From: Carposina sasakii
Taxonomy: Eukaryota; Arthropoda; Insecta; Lepidoptera; Carposinidae
Length of the DNA stretch: 64,000 nucleotides
Assembly: GCA_014607495.2 (NCBI GenBank)
Contig: CP053160.1
Span: 930,001 to 994,000 of the forward strand
Direction: 5' to 3'
The translations under genes and the position numbers were made by a program. The notes under the pieces were generated by a model. It ran no database searches. It worked only from the letters and a program-made list of their open reading frames with translations, and was not told where the DNA came from. Positions 1-11,572 of the stretch are shown here, in pieces; the stretch's first letter is position 1; each line of letters begins with the position of its first letter.

Positions 1-36
1 AGATTTTAACGTGCCTGCTATGCGACCATTGCATTA

Positions 37-262
37 GACGCGTGGTGCCGGCAGAGTAGAGTTTGTACCACCCCTGCCTGCCCGTATGAGGCGATTAAGG
101 GTTTCCGGGAGGTGCGCAGCAACGCCTACAGTGCTGACAACATAGTCCACAAATCATATTGCGGTCACCAACCCGCCTGCCCAGCGTGGTGACTATGGGC
201 AGCCTGTGCCCTGGGGGAGGCCTACGTCCGGCAAGTAGACTGCAATAGGCTGAAGACTAATA
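37..262 (+). mobile_element. Family A repeat (SINE-like, shares RTE 3' tail), near-complete
   Basis: Runs from gcgtggtgccggcagagtag to actgcaataggctgaaga. The 3' tail is the same as that of the RTE fragments here, so it is probably mobilised by that LINE. Other copies: 4795-4885, 10486, 33077, 36401, 46484, 47825 and 52161. Confidence 0.75.
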
Positions 263-509
263 TCAACAAGATGTGTGAGATTCAAAGCGTTATTTTATAC
301 CCCAAAGAGATACCTAAGTACATGTAGGAGTGTGACAAAATACGCTGAAATGTCATGTGTTAATCCCATTCCAGACGAAGTCCCTCAATGTCTAATCCCC
401 TGTATCGTTTCAAACCATCTACCTGCACAAAGCAGTGTTCACGAAATGGGGTAGCCAGAACTGCACGATCGTAATGGTAATCCCACAGCCACGTTCAGCA
501 TTGCGGGGA
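263..509. other. No recognisable feature
   Basis: Unassigned AT-rich sequence between repeats. The same is true of 1166-1302. Confidence 0.5.
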
Positions 510-556
510 CATAATTATGTAGATGACCAGTTGCTAGCTTTTCGCCTGAGGAATGC

Positions 557-739
557 CCGCCCCCTTGTTACCTAACTAGCAAAAGTAAAGCGATAGCGAA
601 AATTGTACAAAAATTCTTGTCAAGTTCGTACGTAAAATGGATTTCAGAGGAATTTGACATTTCAAGGCGAAAATTGTACCATTTTCGCTATCGCTTTGCT
701 TCGGCTTTGCTATTGCAAATTAGATAATCAGGGGGCGGT
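557..739. mobile_element. MITE (cgcccccttgtta ends) inserted inside another repeat
   Basis: Left ccgcccccttgttacctaa and right ttagataatcagggggcgg are inverted. Inside are inverted gcgatagcgaaaattgtac words. A family-B repeat is split by it: atgcccg before and gttccttag after are adjacent in uninterrupted copies. Confidence 0.75.
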
Positions 740-774
740 GTTCCTTAGTCAATTACGATCACTCGCATGTGTGA

Positions 775-905
775 TGATGCGCGGCTTTGCTAGAATGCAT
801 CAGCTGCATCTCCTTCCGTGCATGTCGTAAGAGACTATTAAGCAACTGAGGGCTGTCCTCTCAGGCGATGAGCTAGCAACTTGTCACTGATCGTTTACAT
901 CTAAC
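775..905 (+). repeat. Family B dispersed repeat
   Basis: tgcatctccttccgtgcatg, then ctctcaggcgatgagctagc and aacttgtcactgatcg. Other copies: 510-557 plus 739-775 (split by a MITE), 15530-15632, 16855-16985, 21205-21330, 46190-46440, 51645-51780. Confidence 0.65.
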
Positions 906-1009
906 CACGCTACACTAAACGTGGCTGTAAGGATCTCCTTTGCGACCGTTATATACCTACAGTTATGGCTAGGTACCAAATTTTTTGAACATGGCCATTT
1001 GTATATGTA

Positions 1010-1165
1010 TGTATGTAATGAACTTGTACATCTCAACTATACCCTCAAAAATTGGTCTGAAGTGGCACCATATGGTTCTATCGGTCCTTGGTGCTCTGCC
1101 TTCCCCGTAAGGGATAAAGGCGTGATTATATGTATGTATGTATGTAATGACATAATCAGATTACT
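1010..1165 (+). repeat. Family B2 dispersed repeat
   Basis: acttgtacatctcaactata, ggttctatcggtccttggtg, gtaagggataaaggcgtgat, then a (tatg)n tail. Copies: 20160-20400 (minus), 51790-51945 and 55380-55580. Often downstream of family B, so B and B2 may be halves of one element. Confidence 0.65.
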
Positions 1166-1302
1166 CATTTTGGTAAATTAATTTTAATATATCCAACAAC
1201 AAAGTTTAGTAAAACGCCTATGCTTTTATATCAGCAATTGAAGTTAAATACAATACTTCTATTACTATTACAAAAGGCATATTGTACACTCTACTGAGGC
1301 CA

Positions 1303-1441
1303 TAGACAATGTAACATATCTCGATCTAATCGATAGGAAACATTATCGCGCGTTCGCCAAGTAACGTGATGAAGTCTAAACGCTATTGGCGAGAGTGTGG
1401 CGATAACGAACGTCGATGCCAAACGATGTAACATTGTCTGA
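1303..1441. mobile_element. MITE family J, copy 1
   Basis: tagacaatgtaacat at the left and atgtaacattgtct at the right are near-inverted; the interior has cgaacgtcgatgccaaacg. Confidence 0.6.
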
Positions 1442-1674
1442 GCTTCCTGATATAGTATGACTTTCTTCGTCTAATCTTAAGAATTTCCGGGAAAACCTTT
1501 CTTGTCTGATGTCTACATCACACAAAGAAAACAGGTTCCAACTTACAGGTCTCTAATGATTCACTGTAGATAGTTATAGATATTTAAATAAACTTTTTTA
1601 GTCTTCTTATTTCTCACAAATGTAAAAATACCTCCAATTTAATTCCTAGTAATGGATACAATGTATATCTAAAT

Positions 1675-1890
1675 ATAAATGTTATAGAATATAAAAATGT
1701 GAAAAAAGAGCCAAGTTCTAAATACAAAAATAAGTTGAGGAGATCAAACTTCACGTTAAAGGGTGAAAATTAAGTACTCAATTTTAAACTACATTATTAC
1801 CGTAAGAAGGTATATAAAAAAAACAAATGTTAGAAAATATAAAAATGTGGAAAAGAAGAGCCAAGTTCTTAATACAAAAAAATAATGTAA
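1675..1890 (+). repeat. Two-copy direct repeat
   Basis: gagccaagttcta with preceding ataaaaatgtg at 1690-1725 recurs at 1838-1885, about 155 bp apart, in very AT-rich sequence. Confidence 0.6.
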
Positions 1891-2269
1891 CGAGTTCGGA
1901 CTCGACTTAAATTTACGTAATTAAAAAAAATATATTACCTATTATGTTTATTTAAATAATTTAAAAAGTTTATTGTCACCTTGACAAGTTAGTTTTAGAG
2001 ATGCGCTCTACCTAAGTATCATTACATTAATCCTTCCTTCCTTATTGTGTCACTGATGACCTAGTAATACCCAAGCTGTTTCATTCAGTATTAACACCAC
2101 AAATGCTATTGTTATATTACATATTTTAATAACAAGTGATATCATTGTGTAGAGTCATACAGCATAATGTAGTCACCCAGCATAATGTAGAGTTGCGCTC
2201 TTTTTAGTAAAGTCACCATCGACTACTGACTACTGGGTCTCTTTATTTTCAAAGCAGATAATAGAGGTC

Positions 2270-2690
2270 AGCTGTATGCCGGACAGAGCCACAAGTTATC
2301 GCTTCACCTCTCCACTACACAAATACACGAAATCTGGACTCGAATACCGGATATTTACTAAAAACGCAGCAACGTATGCACATCTCGCTCGCACGCGTTG
2401 CAAGCCAGGCGGCCGGTCTTCCATCTTTGTCGCGCTATCGTTACGTACATACGCATCGGGTGGTGAACTATTCACTTCGCGTTGGTGTAGTATTGCCAAG
2501 TTGTCCCAAGAGGCGAGTGGCAAGCCAGGCACACGTTTTGAAATGACAATTCGTAGATAAATTCCGGCGAATTAAAAAATTACGCGAGTTGTGTGTTTGC
2601 TCTGTGTTTGTGTGAAGTGAAAATGGCGCGGAAAAGGAACGCGGCGGCGCGGGATGCGGCCGCTGCGTTTTATAAATTCCGATAAAATTC
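2270..2690 (+). promoter_or_regulatory. GC-rich, promoter-like segment with a short upstream-type ORF
   Basis: The only sizeable CpG-rich stretch in the first 30 kb (ggcgcggaaaaggaacgcgg). A tidy context aaaATGG starts a 20-codon ORF at 2623-2685 rich in Ala/Arg. Could be the non-coding first exon of a + strand gene, for example the hfw-like gene 33 kb downstream, but no link can be shown. Confidence 0.3.
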
Positions 2691-3830
2691 GAAAGTTTTA
2701 AGAAGAAATAAACTAACTTAAGTGCATTTTCTTGGTTTTAGTGCATTGTTGTGATAGTGATTTGTCTGTGGAAATGTTAAGGTGTAATTTGGGTTTTGTT
2801 GATGTGAGTTGAAAACTTTTTTAGTTTTTTTTTTTTCAGTATAATTACGAAACATTTTTTTACGTCTTTATACTATGTTAACTTATATTTTTAGACACAG
2901 TAATCATAACTTATTATTAAACACACCTATTGATAGACAGACAATAATTCTAGGAAACAAAGGCAAAGGGCCAGAAGCCAGCGCAGTCGTGCCGGCTAAC
3001 ATGGTGCGGAAATATCAACCGGAACGTCTAAAACAAAGAGCACATTTTAAATTGCATATGCAGAATAAGATAAAAACAACAGGCATTGATCGATGTATGG
3101 GAATATATGGAATATATCAAGTTTTTTAAAAATGATACAGGATAATTAGAAATCGATGATAATGTAGAAATATTGTGAGTTAGTTACTGGAATTTAGTCT
3201 ATTGAACTAAGTAGGTGGTATTTTTATATTATGTTAGGACTCTACATTACTTTTTTCCACTTATTTTCTTTACTTTTTTAGATAAAGTAACTCACAATAT
3301 TACAATAAGCTCCATAAGGCCACCCCAATAAGGTCCACTGCTGACTGCGATCGGTTGGAAGCAGCCTGCATCCATTAGATACCCGCAACCCTAATAAATT
3401 AAGTCATCTGTCAATCTCACAGGCCTCGCTTGGAATCTCTACATTCCAAAAAAAGAAAAAAAAGTTATATCTCTTAGAACGAATAAAAAGTCTTTAAGTA
3501 AAAAAAATACCAACTATTTTTTGAGAGGTAGCACATGCACAAGAAACAGTAAAAATATTTTGAAGAAAAAAATTACGCTAGTTTAGTTTAATATTTTATT
3601 GGGATTTGTGATAGGAACTATGTATACAATATATCTAATACACTCCTCTATGGTTATACATAGGCTGCTACTGCTATTAAATATTATAAATACCTATGGT
3701 ATCGACTCCGACTGTCTGTCTCACATTTCCACAGCTGATCATTTAATCATTTAATTTTAAAAAATATACATGTAGGTAAAAAATAAATTTTATAGTACCA
3801 TAGATCTTTATTCTTTATTCTTATTCTTTA
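2691..3830. other. AT-rich, no gene seen
   Basis: Only a small inverted repeat (tattgtgagttagttac at 3171; gtaactcacaata at 3287) and a SINE-like scrap at 3325-3380 (aaggtccactgctgactgcg). Confidence 0.5.
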
Positions 3831-4050
3831 CTAGTGGACGCCCGCGACTCCGTCCGCGTGGACTGTACAAAAAACAAAATGTCGAAATTATCCGGGATAA
3901 AAACATTTTTCCGGGGTAAAAAGTAGCCAATATGTTAAGTGGGATATATTTATCACGATATATTACTGAAAACTGCATCGAAATCGGTCCAGCCGTTTCT
4001 GAGATTAGCGTGCAAAAACATCGATCCGTTACAATTTTGTTATATGTGTA
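3831..4050 (+). mobile_element. Family C repeat (ctagtggacgcccgcg)
   Basis: Starts ctagtggacgcccgcgact; contains aaaatgtcgaaattatccgg and aactgcatcgaaatcgg; ends gatccgttacaattttgtta. A very common moth/butterfly repeat as I recall it, probably a LINE or SINE 3' part. Its ORFs are chance. Confidence 0.75.
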
Positions 4051-4637
4051 ACCTTCTACACATACACCAAAAAATATTACATACAAGGTAAAAGAAGAGA
4101 TGCATGTACAATGGGCAAGGTTATCTCTACAAGAGATCTCTTCCAGCAAGCCAAGCAAGTAAAGAGAAATTATTAACAAACAGAGGGTAACATGTGCAAT
4201 TAAACAAATTCTAACTTACTTACATTGAAAAAAAGGAGATCTCTACCTATACATTAGAAATATGAGGCGGGTATTATAATATGACACATTGCGTTCCATA
4301 TAGAGCATGTCGTGTCGTGTACCTACATAATACTTAGGTACATACACGATTACTGTTATCGATAAGCTATGGATCTGCTATTCATTATGTATTATAATAA
4401 TCTATTGATCGCTTTCTATTTATAACGTATAGCTTCGTGACTAGCAAAATTATTATTACCTCCTAACATTCCTTTATATCAAGAGTTCTCATGGGATGGA
4501 AAAAAATGGAAACCTTTGAATGTCCAAATCGACTATCATTTTGTACTACCTATATTAACAAAACAATACATATATGGAGGCACGGCAGTGCGACCGCCAA
4601 GTCAAGAAAGTTTTTATAAATATATCTTATAAAATTA

Positions 4638-4740
4638 TTAATAAAGAAATGAAAAAAATTCTTCACCCGAGTGGGAATCGAACCCACGACCACTGAAAAC
4701 CACTGCCAGCCGCTCTAACCACTGAGCTACCGGGTCATAT
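4638..4740 (-). mobile_element. tRNA-derived SINE (family D)
   Basis: Minus strand: acccggtagctcagtgg (A-box), gggttcgattcccac (B-box), then gaagaattttttt and a fixed AT-rich tail ending aataattttataa. The anticodon arm does not fold as a proper tRNA, and copies share the tail, so this is a SINE. Confidence 0.75.
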
Positions 4741-4794
4741 ACAAAATATCTTGTGAGTGACAGTAACATAATTAAAAAATCACATGGTCGCCCA

Positions 4795-4885
4795 CAGGGG
4801 CAAACCTCCTTCCTATGGTAGTAACCTTGTGGCGTGTCCTGGAGGAGGTTTACGTCCAGCAATGGGCTGAAATAGGCTGATGTAA
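4795..4885 (+). mobile_element. Family A repeat, 3' fragment
   Basis: cttgtggcgtgtcctggagg then tacgtccagcaatgggctg. Together with 47825-47885 (minus strand) it is one of the shortest pieces. Confidence 0.6.
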
Positions 4886-5310
4886 TGATTATTTATAAGT
4901 CATTATGACATTTTGCTAGACACAACCACATAGGACGGCCCTATCATGAAGCAGTTCCAGCACTTATGTAGAAGGTTTATGATTATTTCTAAAGTCACCA
5001 CCCGGACATTGGATATCTAAGAAGCCATTTTTACGTAGTTTAATTATATTGCAAGTTTAAAAACAGCTGTAAATAAATCGCAGTAGGCACATGTGCGGCA
5101 ATGTCCCATGCGAGTATGCGGTCCTCTGTGTTACTCTGACTATAAATAGAACTCAATAAACAAAAGACTGTAAGTACATATTATTCGTTATTCTTTGTTA
5201 TTTAATACCAACTGCAGCTGTCTCGATAAAACAACGCCTTCTATGTTTTCCATAATTATTACTTAACAGCGTGTTAGAAACACGGGCTAGACTTTTGAAC
5301 TTCTATATTT

Positions 5311-5619
5311 CAGTCCGCGTATGATGAATTTGGTGAGAGCGAGATATCTCACTTTTAAACGTCAAATCCACAGAGCTAAGTAATAACTAGACAAGGCAAG
5401 TGTTTCTACTTGGTGTGTAAAAAGGAATTGCAAACCACTTTTATCAGCCCTAAGTCATTCAGTCCTGGCTCGAGAATGATTGTCTATTCTAATTCCTTAA
5501 GCCAATTTTTTACATGCAAAGTACATACACTTAGTTTATCTAGTTATTGATAGCTCTGTGAATTTGACATTTAAATGTGAGACATCTCGCTCTCACCAAA
5601 TTCATTATACCCGTGCTGG
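5311..5619. mobile_element. MITE family E (long TIR, gaatttggtgagagcgag)
   Basis: Imperfect inverted arms: atgatgaatttggtgagag at the left and ctctcaccaaattcatta at the right, each followed inward by a taataactaga-type word. The middle is asymmetric. Confidence 0.8.
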
Positions 5620-6079
5620 TTACTTAATGCGACTTTATCTAGGTGCCTGTGAAAGCAATGATGATTCGAGGGTCAACGAAGAGTAGTGGGAGTCAGTTGG
5701 AAACTTCCAAATTGTTTTGACTTAAACAAAAATAGGACTAAATCTGCAACAAGTGGAGACCTTTGTCCAACAGTGGGACGGACACATTATTCAACTTGGC
5801 TATTCCCTGCGTGTCCACCGTCCATTCGTGTATATACTTAGAAAATCGTTATAAATCGTCTAAACTTATTTTGCTGGTGCTATTTTTCTACTGATTGCTA
5901 TTGCTTGGCCTTGGCTCCTCACCTATTAATTATACATAGAGAAAATTCGAATTCTCTTACAAGCCATTTTTTGTGCATTTCAATCGATCGTATATATATC
6001 TTAGGGATCTTAGTGTGGGACTAGATTAATGTGTTGTGTAGTGTGTGAATATTTATTTCTTTATTTAATATCGAAGATA

Positions 6080-6344
6080 TACAGGGTGTAACAGAAAGGG
6101 TATGTTAAGCGAAAAACTATGTAAATAGCCCACTATAGAGAACCTATTTCCAAAATTTGAGACTCGAAATCACATTTTTATTTTTCAAGATTGTATGAAA
6201 ATTCCTGAGATATTTAAAAAATTCTCCATACTATCGGGAAAAATAAACATGTGATTTCGGGTCTCAAATTTTGTGGATAGGTTCTCTATAGTGGGCTATT
6301 TACATAGCTTTTCGCTTAACATACCCTTTTTGTTACACCCTGTA
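6080..6344. mobile_element. Foldback MITE with about 106-bp arms, termini TACAGGGTG
   Basis: Left arm 6080-6186 and right arm 6239-6344 are reverse complements with about seven differences. The ends are tacagggtgtaacag and its complement. Fragments of the same family: 21402-21435 and 40935-40965. Confidence 0.85.
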
Positions 6345-6624
6345 TTATGGTCTTTGATAATAGTAAAGGTCGATCTATTTCATGTTAAAGTTGAATGTTA
6401 GATCTAGTGATATTCGATTCGTGACCGGCTACCTCTATATTTAAGAACTAACTGCGAAGATGTCAATGAGTATACAGTAAAGTTACGGTGACACATTTTT
6501 TATTAGTCAACCTAGGAATTACGCTCGTCATTCCAATGGCATTGAATATATTTTGACAAGTGATCGAAGTGTATTGTATTGTGTATATTATTATTTCCTG
6601 ACAATAAACGTTCGGTACCTACTT

Positions 6625-6904
6625 ACTATTTTTACCGACTTCAAAAAAAGGAGGAGGTTCTCAATTCGTCTGTATGTATAATATTTTTTTATGTATGTTC
6701 ACCGATATTTCCGTCAGTTATAAACGGATTTCAAAAATTTTTTTTTGGTTGGATAGAGTTCACTTCTGAGGTGGTCCCATTTTCACCAGGTCAGTATCTG
6801 ATGATGGGATCCAGGAGAAATCTAGGGCAACCACCGAAAATTGTATGCTCGTATGGTGCTTTTGTTACGTAATCATGTCCTACTCAGGTATATGCTTCAG
6901 GGTG
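6625..6904 (+). repeat. Lepidopteran dispersed repeat (accgacttcaaaaaaag type) leading into the minisatellite
   Basis: Begins tttaccgacttcaaaaa, followed by gaggaggttctcaattcg, a sequence I recognise as abundant in moth genomes. A short relative is at 37125-37170. The minisatellite starts directly at its right side, so the array probably grew inside this element. Confidence 0.55.
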
Positions 6905-9125
6905 TCAACATCTAATGCTGCTGTGCTGATGATGAAGCTACAGAACTCCTTAACGGTTAGGAGTTGGGATACAGCACTGCAATTGGTCAATGGAAACTAT
7001 TAAGTAGTATGTAGGGCTAACGTGTTACTTGAATCAACATCTGATGCTTCTGTGCTGATGATGAAGCTATAGAACTCCTTAACGATTAGGAGTTGGGAGA
7101 CAGTACAGCAATTGGTCGATGAAAACTATTTAGTAGTGTGTAGGGCTGACGTGTTACTTGAATCAACATCTGATGCTGCTGTGCTGATGATGAAGCTACA
7201 GAACTCCTTAACGGTTAGGAGTTGGGAGACAGTACTGCAATTGGTCGATGAAAACTATATATTGGTATGTAGGGCTAACTTGTTGCTTGTGAGGTATACT
7301 TGAATCAACATCTGATGCTGCTGTGCTGATGGTGAAGCTACAGAATTTCTTAACGGTTAGGAGTTGCGATACAGTACTGCAATTGGTCAATGGAAACTAT
7401 TTAGTAGTAAGTAAAGCTAACGTGTTACTTGAATCAACATCTGATGCTTCTGTGCTGATGATGAAGCTACAGAACTCCTTAACGGTTAGGAGTTGGGAGA
7501 CAGTACAGCAATTGGTCGATGAAAACTATTTAGTAGTGTGTAGGGCTGACGTGTTACTTGAATCAACATCTGATGCTGCTGTGCTGATGATGAAGCTACA
7601 GAACTCCTTAACGGTTAGGAGTTGGGAGACAGTACTGCAATTGGTCGATGGAAACTATTAAGTAGTATGCAGGGCTAACGTGTTACTCGAATCAACATCT
7701 GATGCTCTGTGCTGATGATGAAGCTACAGAAGTCCTTAACGGTTAGGAGTTGGGAGACAGTACTGCAATTGGTCGATGGAAACTAAATAGTGGTATGTAG
7801 GGCTAACTTGTTGCTTGTGAGGTATACTTGAATCAACATCTGATGCTTCTGTGCTGATGATGAAGCTACAGAACTCCTTAACGGTTAGGAGTTGGGAGAC
7901 AGTACAGCAATTGGTCGATGAAAACTATTTAGTAGTGTGTAGGGCTGACGTGTTACTTGAATCAACATCTGATGCTTCTGTGCTGATGATGAAGCTATAG
8001 AACTCCTTAACGATTAGGAGTTGGGAGACAGTACAGCAATTGGTCGATGAAAATTATTTAGTAGTGTGTAGGGCTGACGTGTTACTTGAATCAACATCTG
8101 ATGCTGCTGTGCTGATGATGAAGCTACAGAACTCCTTAACGGTTAGGAGTTGGGAGACAGTACTGCAATTGGTCGATGAAAACTATATATTGGTATGTAG
8201 GGCTAACTTGTTGCTTGTGAGGTATACTTGAATCAACATCTGATGCTGCTGTGCTGATGGTGAAGCTACAGAATTTCTTAACGGTTAGGAGTTGCGATAC
8301 AGTACTGCAATTGGTCAATGGAAACTATTTAGTAGTAAGTAAAGCTAACGTGTTACTTGAATCAACATCTGATGCTTCTGTGCTGATGATGAAGCTACAG
8401 AACTCCTTAACGGTTAGGAGTTGGGAGACAGTACAGCAATTGGTCGATGAAAACTATTTAGTAGTGTGTAGGGCTGACGTGTTACTTGAATCAACATCTG
8501 ATGCTGCTGTGCTGATGATGAAGCTACAGAACTCCTTAACGGTTAGGAGTTGGGAGACAGTACTGCAATTGGTCGATGGAAACTATTAAGTAGTATGCAG
8601 GGCTAACGTGTTACTCGAATCAACATCTGATGCTCTGTGCTGATGATGAAGCTACAGAAGTCCTTAACGGTTAGGAGTTGGGAGACAGTACTGCAATTGT
8701 CGATGGAAACTAAATAGTGGTATGTAGGGCTAACTTGTTGCTTGTGAGGTATACTTGAATCAACATCTGATGCTTCTGTGCTGATGATGAAGCTACAGAA
8801 CTCCTTAACGGTTAGGAGTTGGGAGACAGTACAGCAATTGGTCGATGAAAACTATTTAGTAGTATGTAGGGCTGACGTGTTACTTGAATCAACATCTGAT
8901 GCTGCTGTGCTGATGATAAAGCTACAGAACTCCTTAACGGTTAGGAGTTGGGAGACAGTACTGCAATTGGTCGATGGAAACTATATAGTGGTATGTAGGG
9001 CTAACTTGTTGCTTGTGAGGTATACTTGAATCAACATCTGATGCTGCTGTGCTGATGGTCAAGCTACAGAACTCCTTAACGGTTATGAGTTAGGGGACAG
9101 TACTGCAATTGGTCGATGGAAACTA
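6905..9125 (+). repeat. Minisatellite: 17 units of 129-142 bp with a 928-bp higher-order period
   Basis: Units start with caacatctgatgct at 6906, 7035, 7164, 7306, 7435, 7564, 7693, 7834, 7963, 8092, 8234, 8363, 8492, 8621, 8761, 8890 and 9032. The common step is 129 bp; some units carry an extra gtgaggtatactt (142 bp). The stretch 7110-7790 recurs at +928 with almost no change, so a seven-unit block was duplicated. As 129 is 43 codons, frames stay open across several units (LQNSLTVRSWETVLQLV...), but stops break them elsewhere. Confidence 0.95.
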
Positions 9126-9502
9126 TACAGGGTGTTTTTTGTGGCCACCATTAACGAAGGGTACGTACTCTATACATCAAATAAAGTAAGTTTATGCCAA
9201 AAAAAATGCTGGGAATTTTTAATTTTTTAAAAATTTTAATTACTTCATCTGGTGAAATTTATAGTATCTAGTGTTTATGCTAGTTTTTTCATAGAAATAT
9301 ATTAATTATTTCTCGTGAAAAATCTTGCTACGCGCGTCTATGTGCATTCATGCAGAAAAACGCAGTCTATTTACTCAACTTTGGACCCTAATATTTTGAA
9401 AACCAGACACTTCCCAGGTATGCTTCCAAGGAGAAAAATGATCGTGATGATGAGGAGATTACGTAGTTTTCGGGAACGTTAACGACCAAAAATCACCATG
9501 TA
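9126..9502 (+). mobile_element. MITE family G (TACAGGGTG ends), complete copy
   Basis: About 370 bp, starting tacagggtgtttttt and ending accaaaaatcaccatgta. Internal marks: cccttaacgaagggtacgt and ctatttactcaactttgga. Sister copies: 17594, 47896 and 58118, plus broken ones. Sits at the right end of the minisatellite. Confidence 0.85.
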
Positions 9503-9558
9503 TAAACTAGCATCTATTTAAGTCCACAACGCATTAACACAACTAAAAATCGAGAAAT

Positions 9559-10129
9559 AAACAAACTTTTTAAAAAAAAATTAACCGACTTCAAACTTTA
9601 ACTAAAAAGCGATAAATAACGTAACTAATTTATCTACTTAATACATATTAAATATCTCAAATTATTTAAATATTTACAACTTAATACCTAATACTGTATC
9701 AAAGTCATCTTTAACTATTTAAATATTTATAATTATCACTTATTTTTTGGAGTCGGTGCCAGCCAAACAAATAAATGTAATTAAGAAAACTGACCCACAC
9801 TAAATAGGAAAACCAAGAATAGGAAATTGCATTAACGCTGCCTACTACACCGTATTGTATTTTGCCGTGTGTGTGGCTTTGCCAGCCACGCGCGTCCATC
9901 AACACAACAGACTACGTTACCTAGGCTGGCACCGACTCCAAAAAATAAGTGATAATTATAAATATTTAAATAGTTAAAGATGACTTTGATACAGTATTAG
10001 GTATTAAGTTGTAAATATTTAAATAATTTGAGATATTTAATATGTATTAAGTAGATAAATTAGTTACGTTATTTATCGCTTTTTAGTTAAAGTTTGAAGT
10101 CGGTTAATTTTTTTTTAAAAAGTTTGTTT
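9559..10129. mobile_element. Foldback element with perfect 206-bp inverted repeats
   Basis: Arms 9559-9764 and 9924-10129 are exact reverse complements as far as I could compare, with a 159-bp loop (9765-9923). The arms contain ttaaccgacttcaaac and end inward with ggagtcggtgccagcc. No transposase is encoded. Confidence 0.9.
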
Positions 10130-10485
10130 TTGTACTAATATAAGGGCATGTTATGCTGGCCAGCGGATTTGTATAGAACGAAATAAAAATGTCTAACTAA
10201 ATGTTAGTATGGCACAGATACTAGCGCTAATGTGAGCAGACATCATAACGTGTAATTACTGTGATGTAAATATAGTAACATACTTTGGTTTATTTATATA
10301 TGGTAATAAGTACTGATGATTATTTATTCATCGTACCTAATATATAGATTTTATTTATATTTTATTTAATATATAGATTTTATGACTATAGAAGTATATT
10401 TCCTTAATGATCGGATCATCCTAACTGCACAAAGTAATGGAATATTAATGTATTATTGTGATGTATACATCCACCCATACATATC

Positions 10486-10748
10486 TTCTTATTTGTCTTC
10501 AGCCCATTGCAGTCCATTGCTGGACGTAAGTCTCCCCCAGAGTACGCCACAAGGCTACTGCCACAGGGGGGTTTTGCCCATAGTCACCACGCTGGGCAGG
10601 CGGGTTGGTCACCGCAGTGTGATTTTCAGACAATGTTGTCAACACGGGAGGTGCTGCTGCCCACCTCCCGGAAACTCTTAATCGCCTTGTACGATACCCA
10701 CGGGCAGGCAGGGGTGGTACAAACTCTACTCTGCCGGCACCACGCGGC
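10486..10748 (-). mobile_element. Family A repeat, full-length copy
   Basis: Antisense on the + strand: starts tcagcccattgcagtccatt and ends ctctgccggcaccacgcgg. Confidence 0.75.
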
Positions 10749-11426
10749 TAACCTATACATACATATGGATAATTAAAATTAAACAATTTGAAATACAATC
10801 TCACTTAGGTACTTGATTTATGTTCCTGTATCCCCTAAATGGGGCAGAAATACAATCTGATTATTGTGATAAAACTAATTTTGTAAACGAAGCGAGGGTG
10901 TGAACAGCAATTATACTCATAAGTACAAAACAAGTCAATGTCAGCTGATGTCAGGATCGCAATCATATTATTTCATTACTTCATTACGTTGTCCAACAGA
11001 GCCATTCAATTATCTCATTCATTGCGACAATATGGTGACTTATAGCACGGTAATATAGTTTGCCGCTCACTTTAATTAAATATGGGTAGGTGAGAGTGTG
11101 TCTACAATCTAATTTGTAAACAAATTAATAACTATGTCTTTGGATAAAATACAATATACCTATCTGTAAAAGTAATTTTTAATTAGTGTCCTATGTATAT
11201 TTTTAATATTTTATTAATCTAAATTCTGGTTTTTTTTTAAACTCTGTCATAACATGACGATTTAAAGTGCGTTGTGCTTGTGTGACTTACGTACAATCAA
11301 TGAACCGTCACGCTCACGTCACGGTCGGGTTTCCTCGCGATCTAGTGCGTTAGGAACGGTAATAATGAACGGTGTGGTAGGTATCTATAGTCTACTTAAG
11401 TACTAAGTGTTCATTTCTATCATCTG
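10749..11426. other. No recognisable feature
   Basis: AT-rich, no ORF or repeat family recognised. Likewise 10130-10485. Confidence 0.5.
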
Positions 11427-11572
11427 CAAGCCTAGCATGACCTGCGAAACACGATATGATAAAACGATTTATCGACATCTATATCTGTCGACATACGATA
11501 AATATAGCCTCCATGTTGAATTTTGTATAGATACGATATCCACGATGCGTAGTCATGCTAGGGAGGCTGGAG
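11427..11572. mobile_element. MITE family H, copy 1
   Basis: Ends cctagcatgacctgcg and cgtagtcatgctaggg are inverted; the middle has cgatatgataaaacg and tccatgttgaattttg. Confidence 0.75.

Noticed and set aside
2276..2560. 94-codon ORF in the GC-rich segment, with a 78-codon ORF opposite
   Set aside because: No recognisable motif. GC-rich DNA keeps both strands open by chance.
3808..4179. 123-codon minus-strand ORF
   Set aside because: Mostly the complement of a family-C repeat; low-complexity hydrophobic translation.
7112..8589. Open frames of 63-112 codons with repeated LQNSLTVRSWETV
   Set aside because: They follow from the 129-bp unit being 43 codons. Stops occur in other units, starts are arbitrary and no splice or promoter context exists.
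6905..9125. Array looked at as a possible CRISPR or centromeric satellite
   Set aside because: Units are contiguous without spacers, and this is an animal genome. A single 2.2-kb array is too small to call centromeric.
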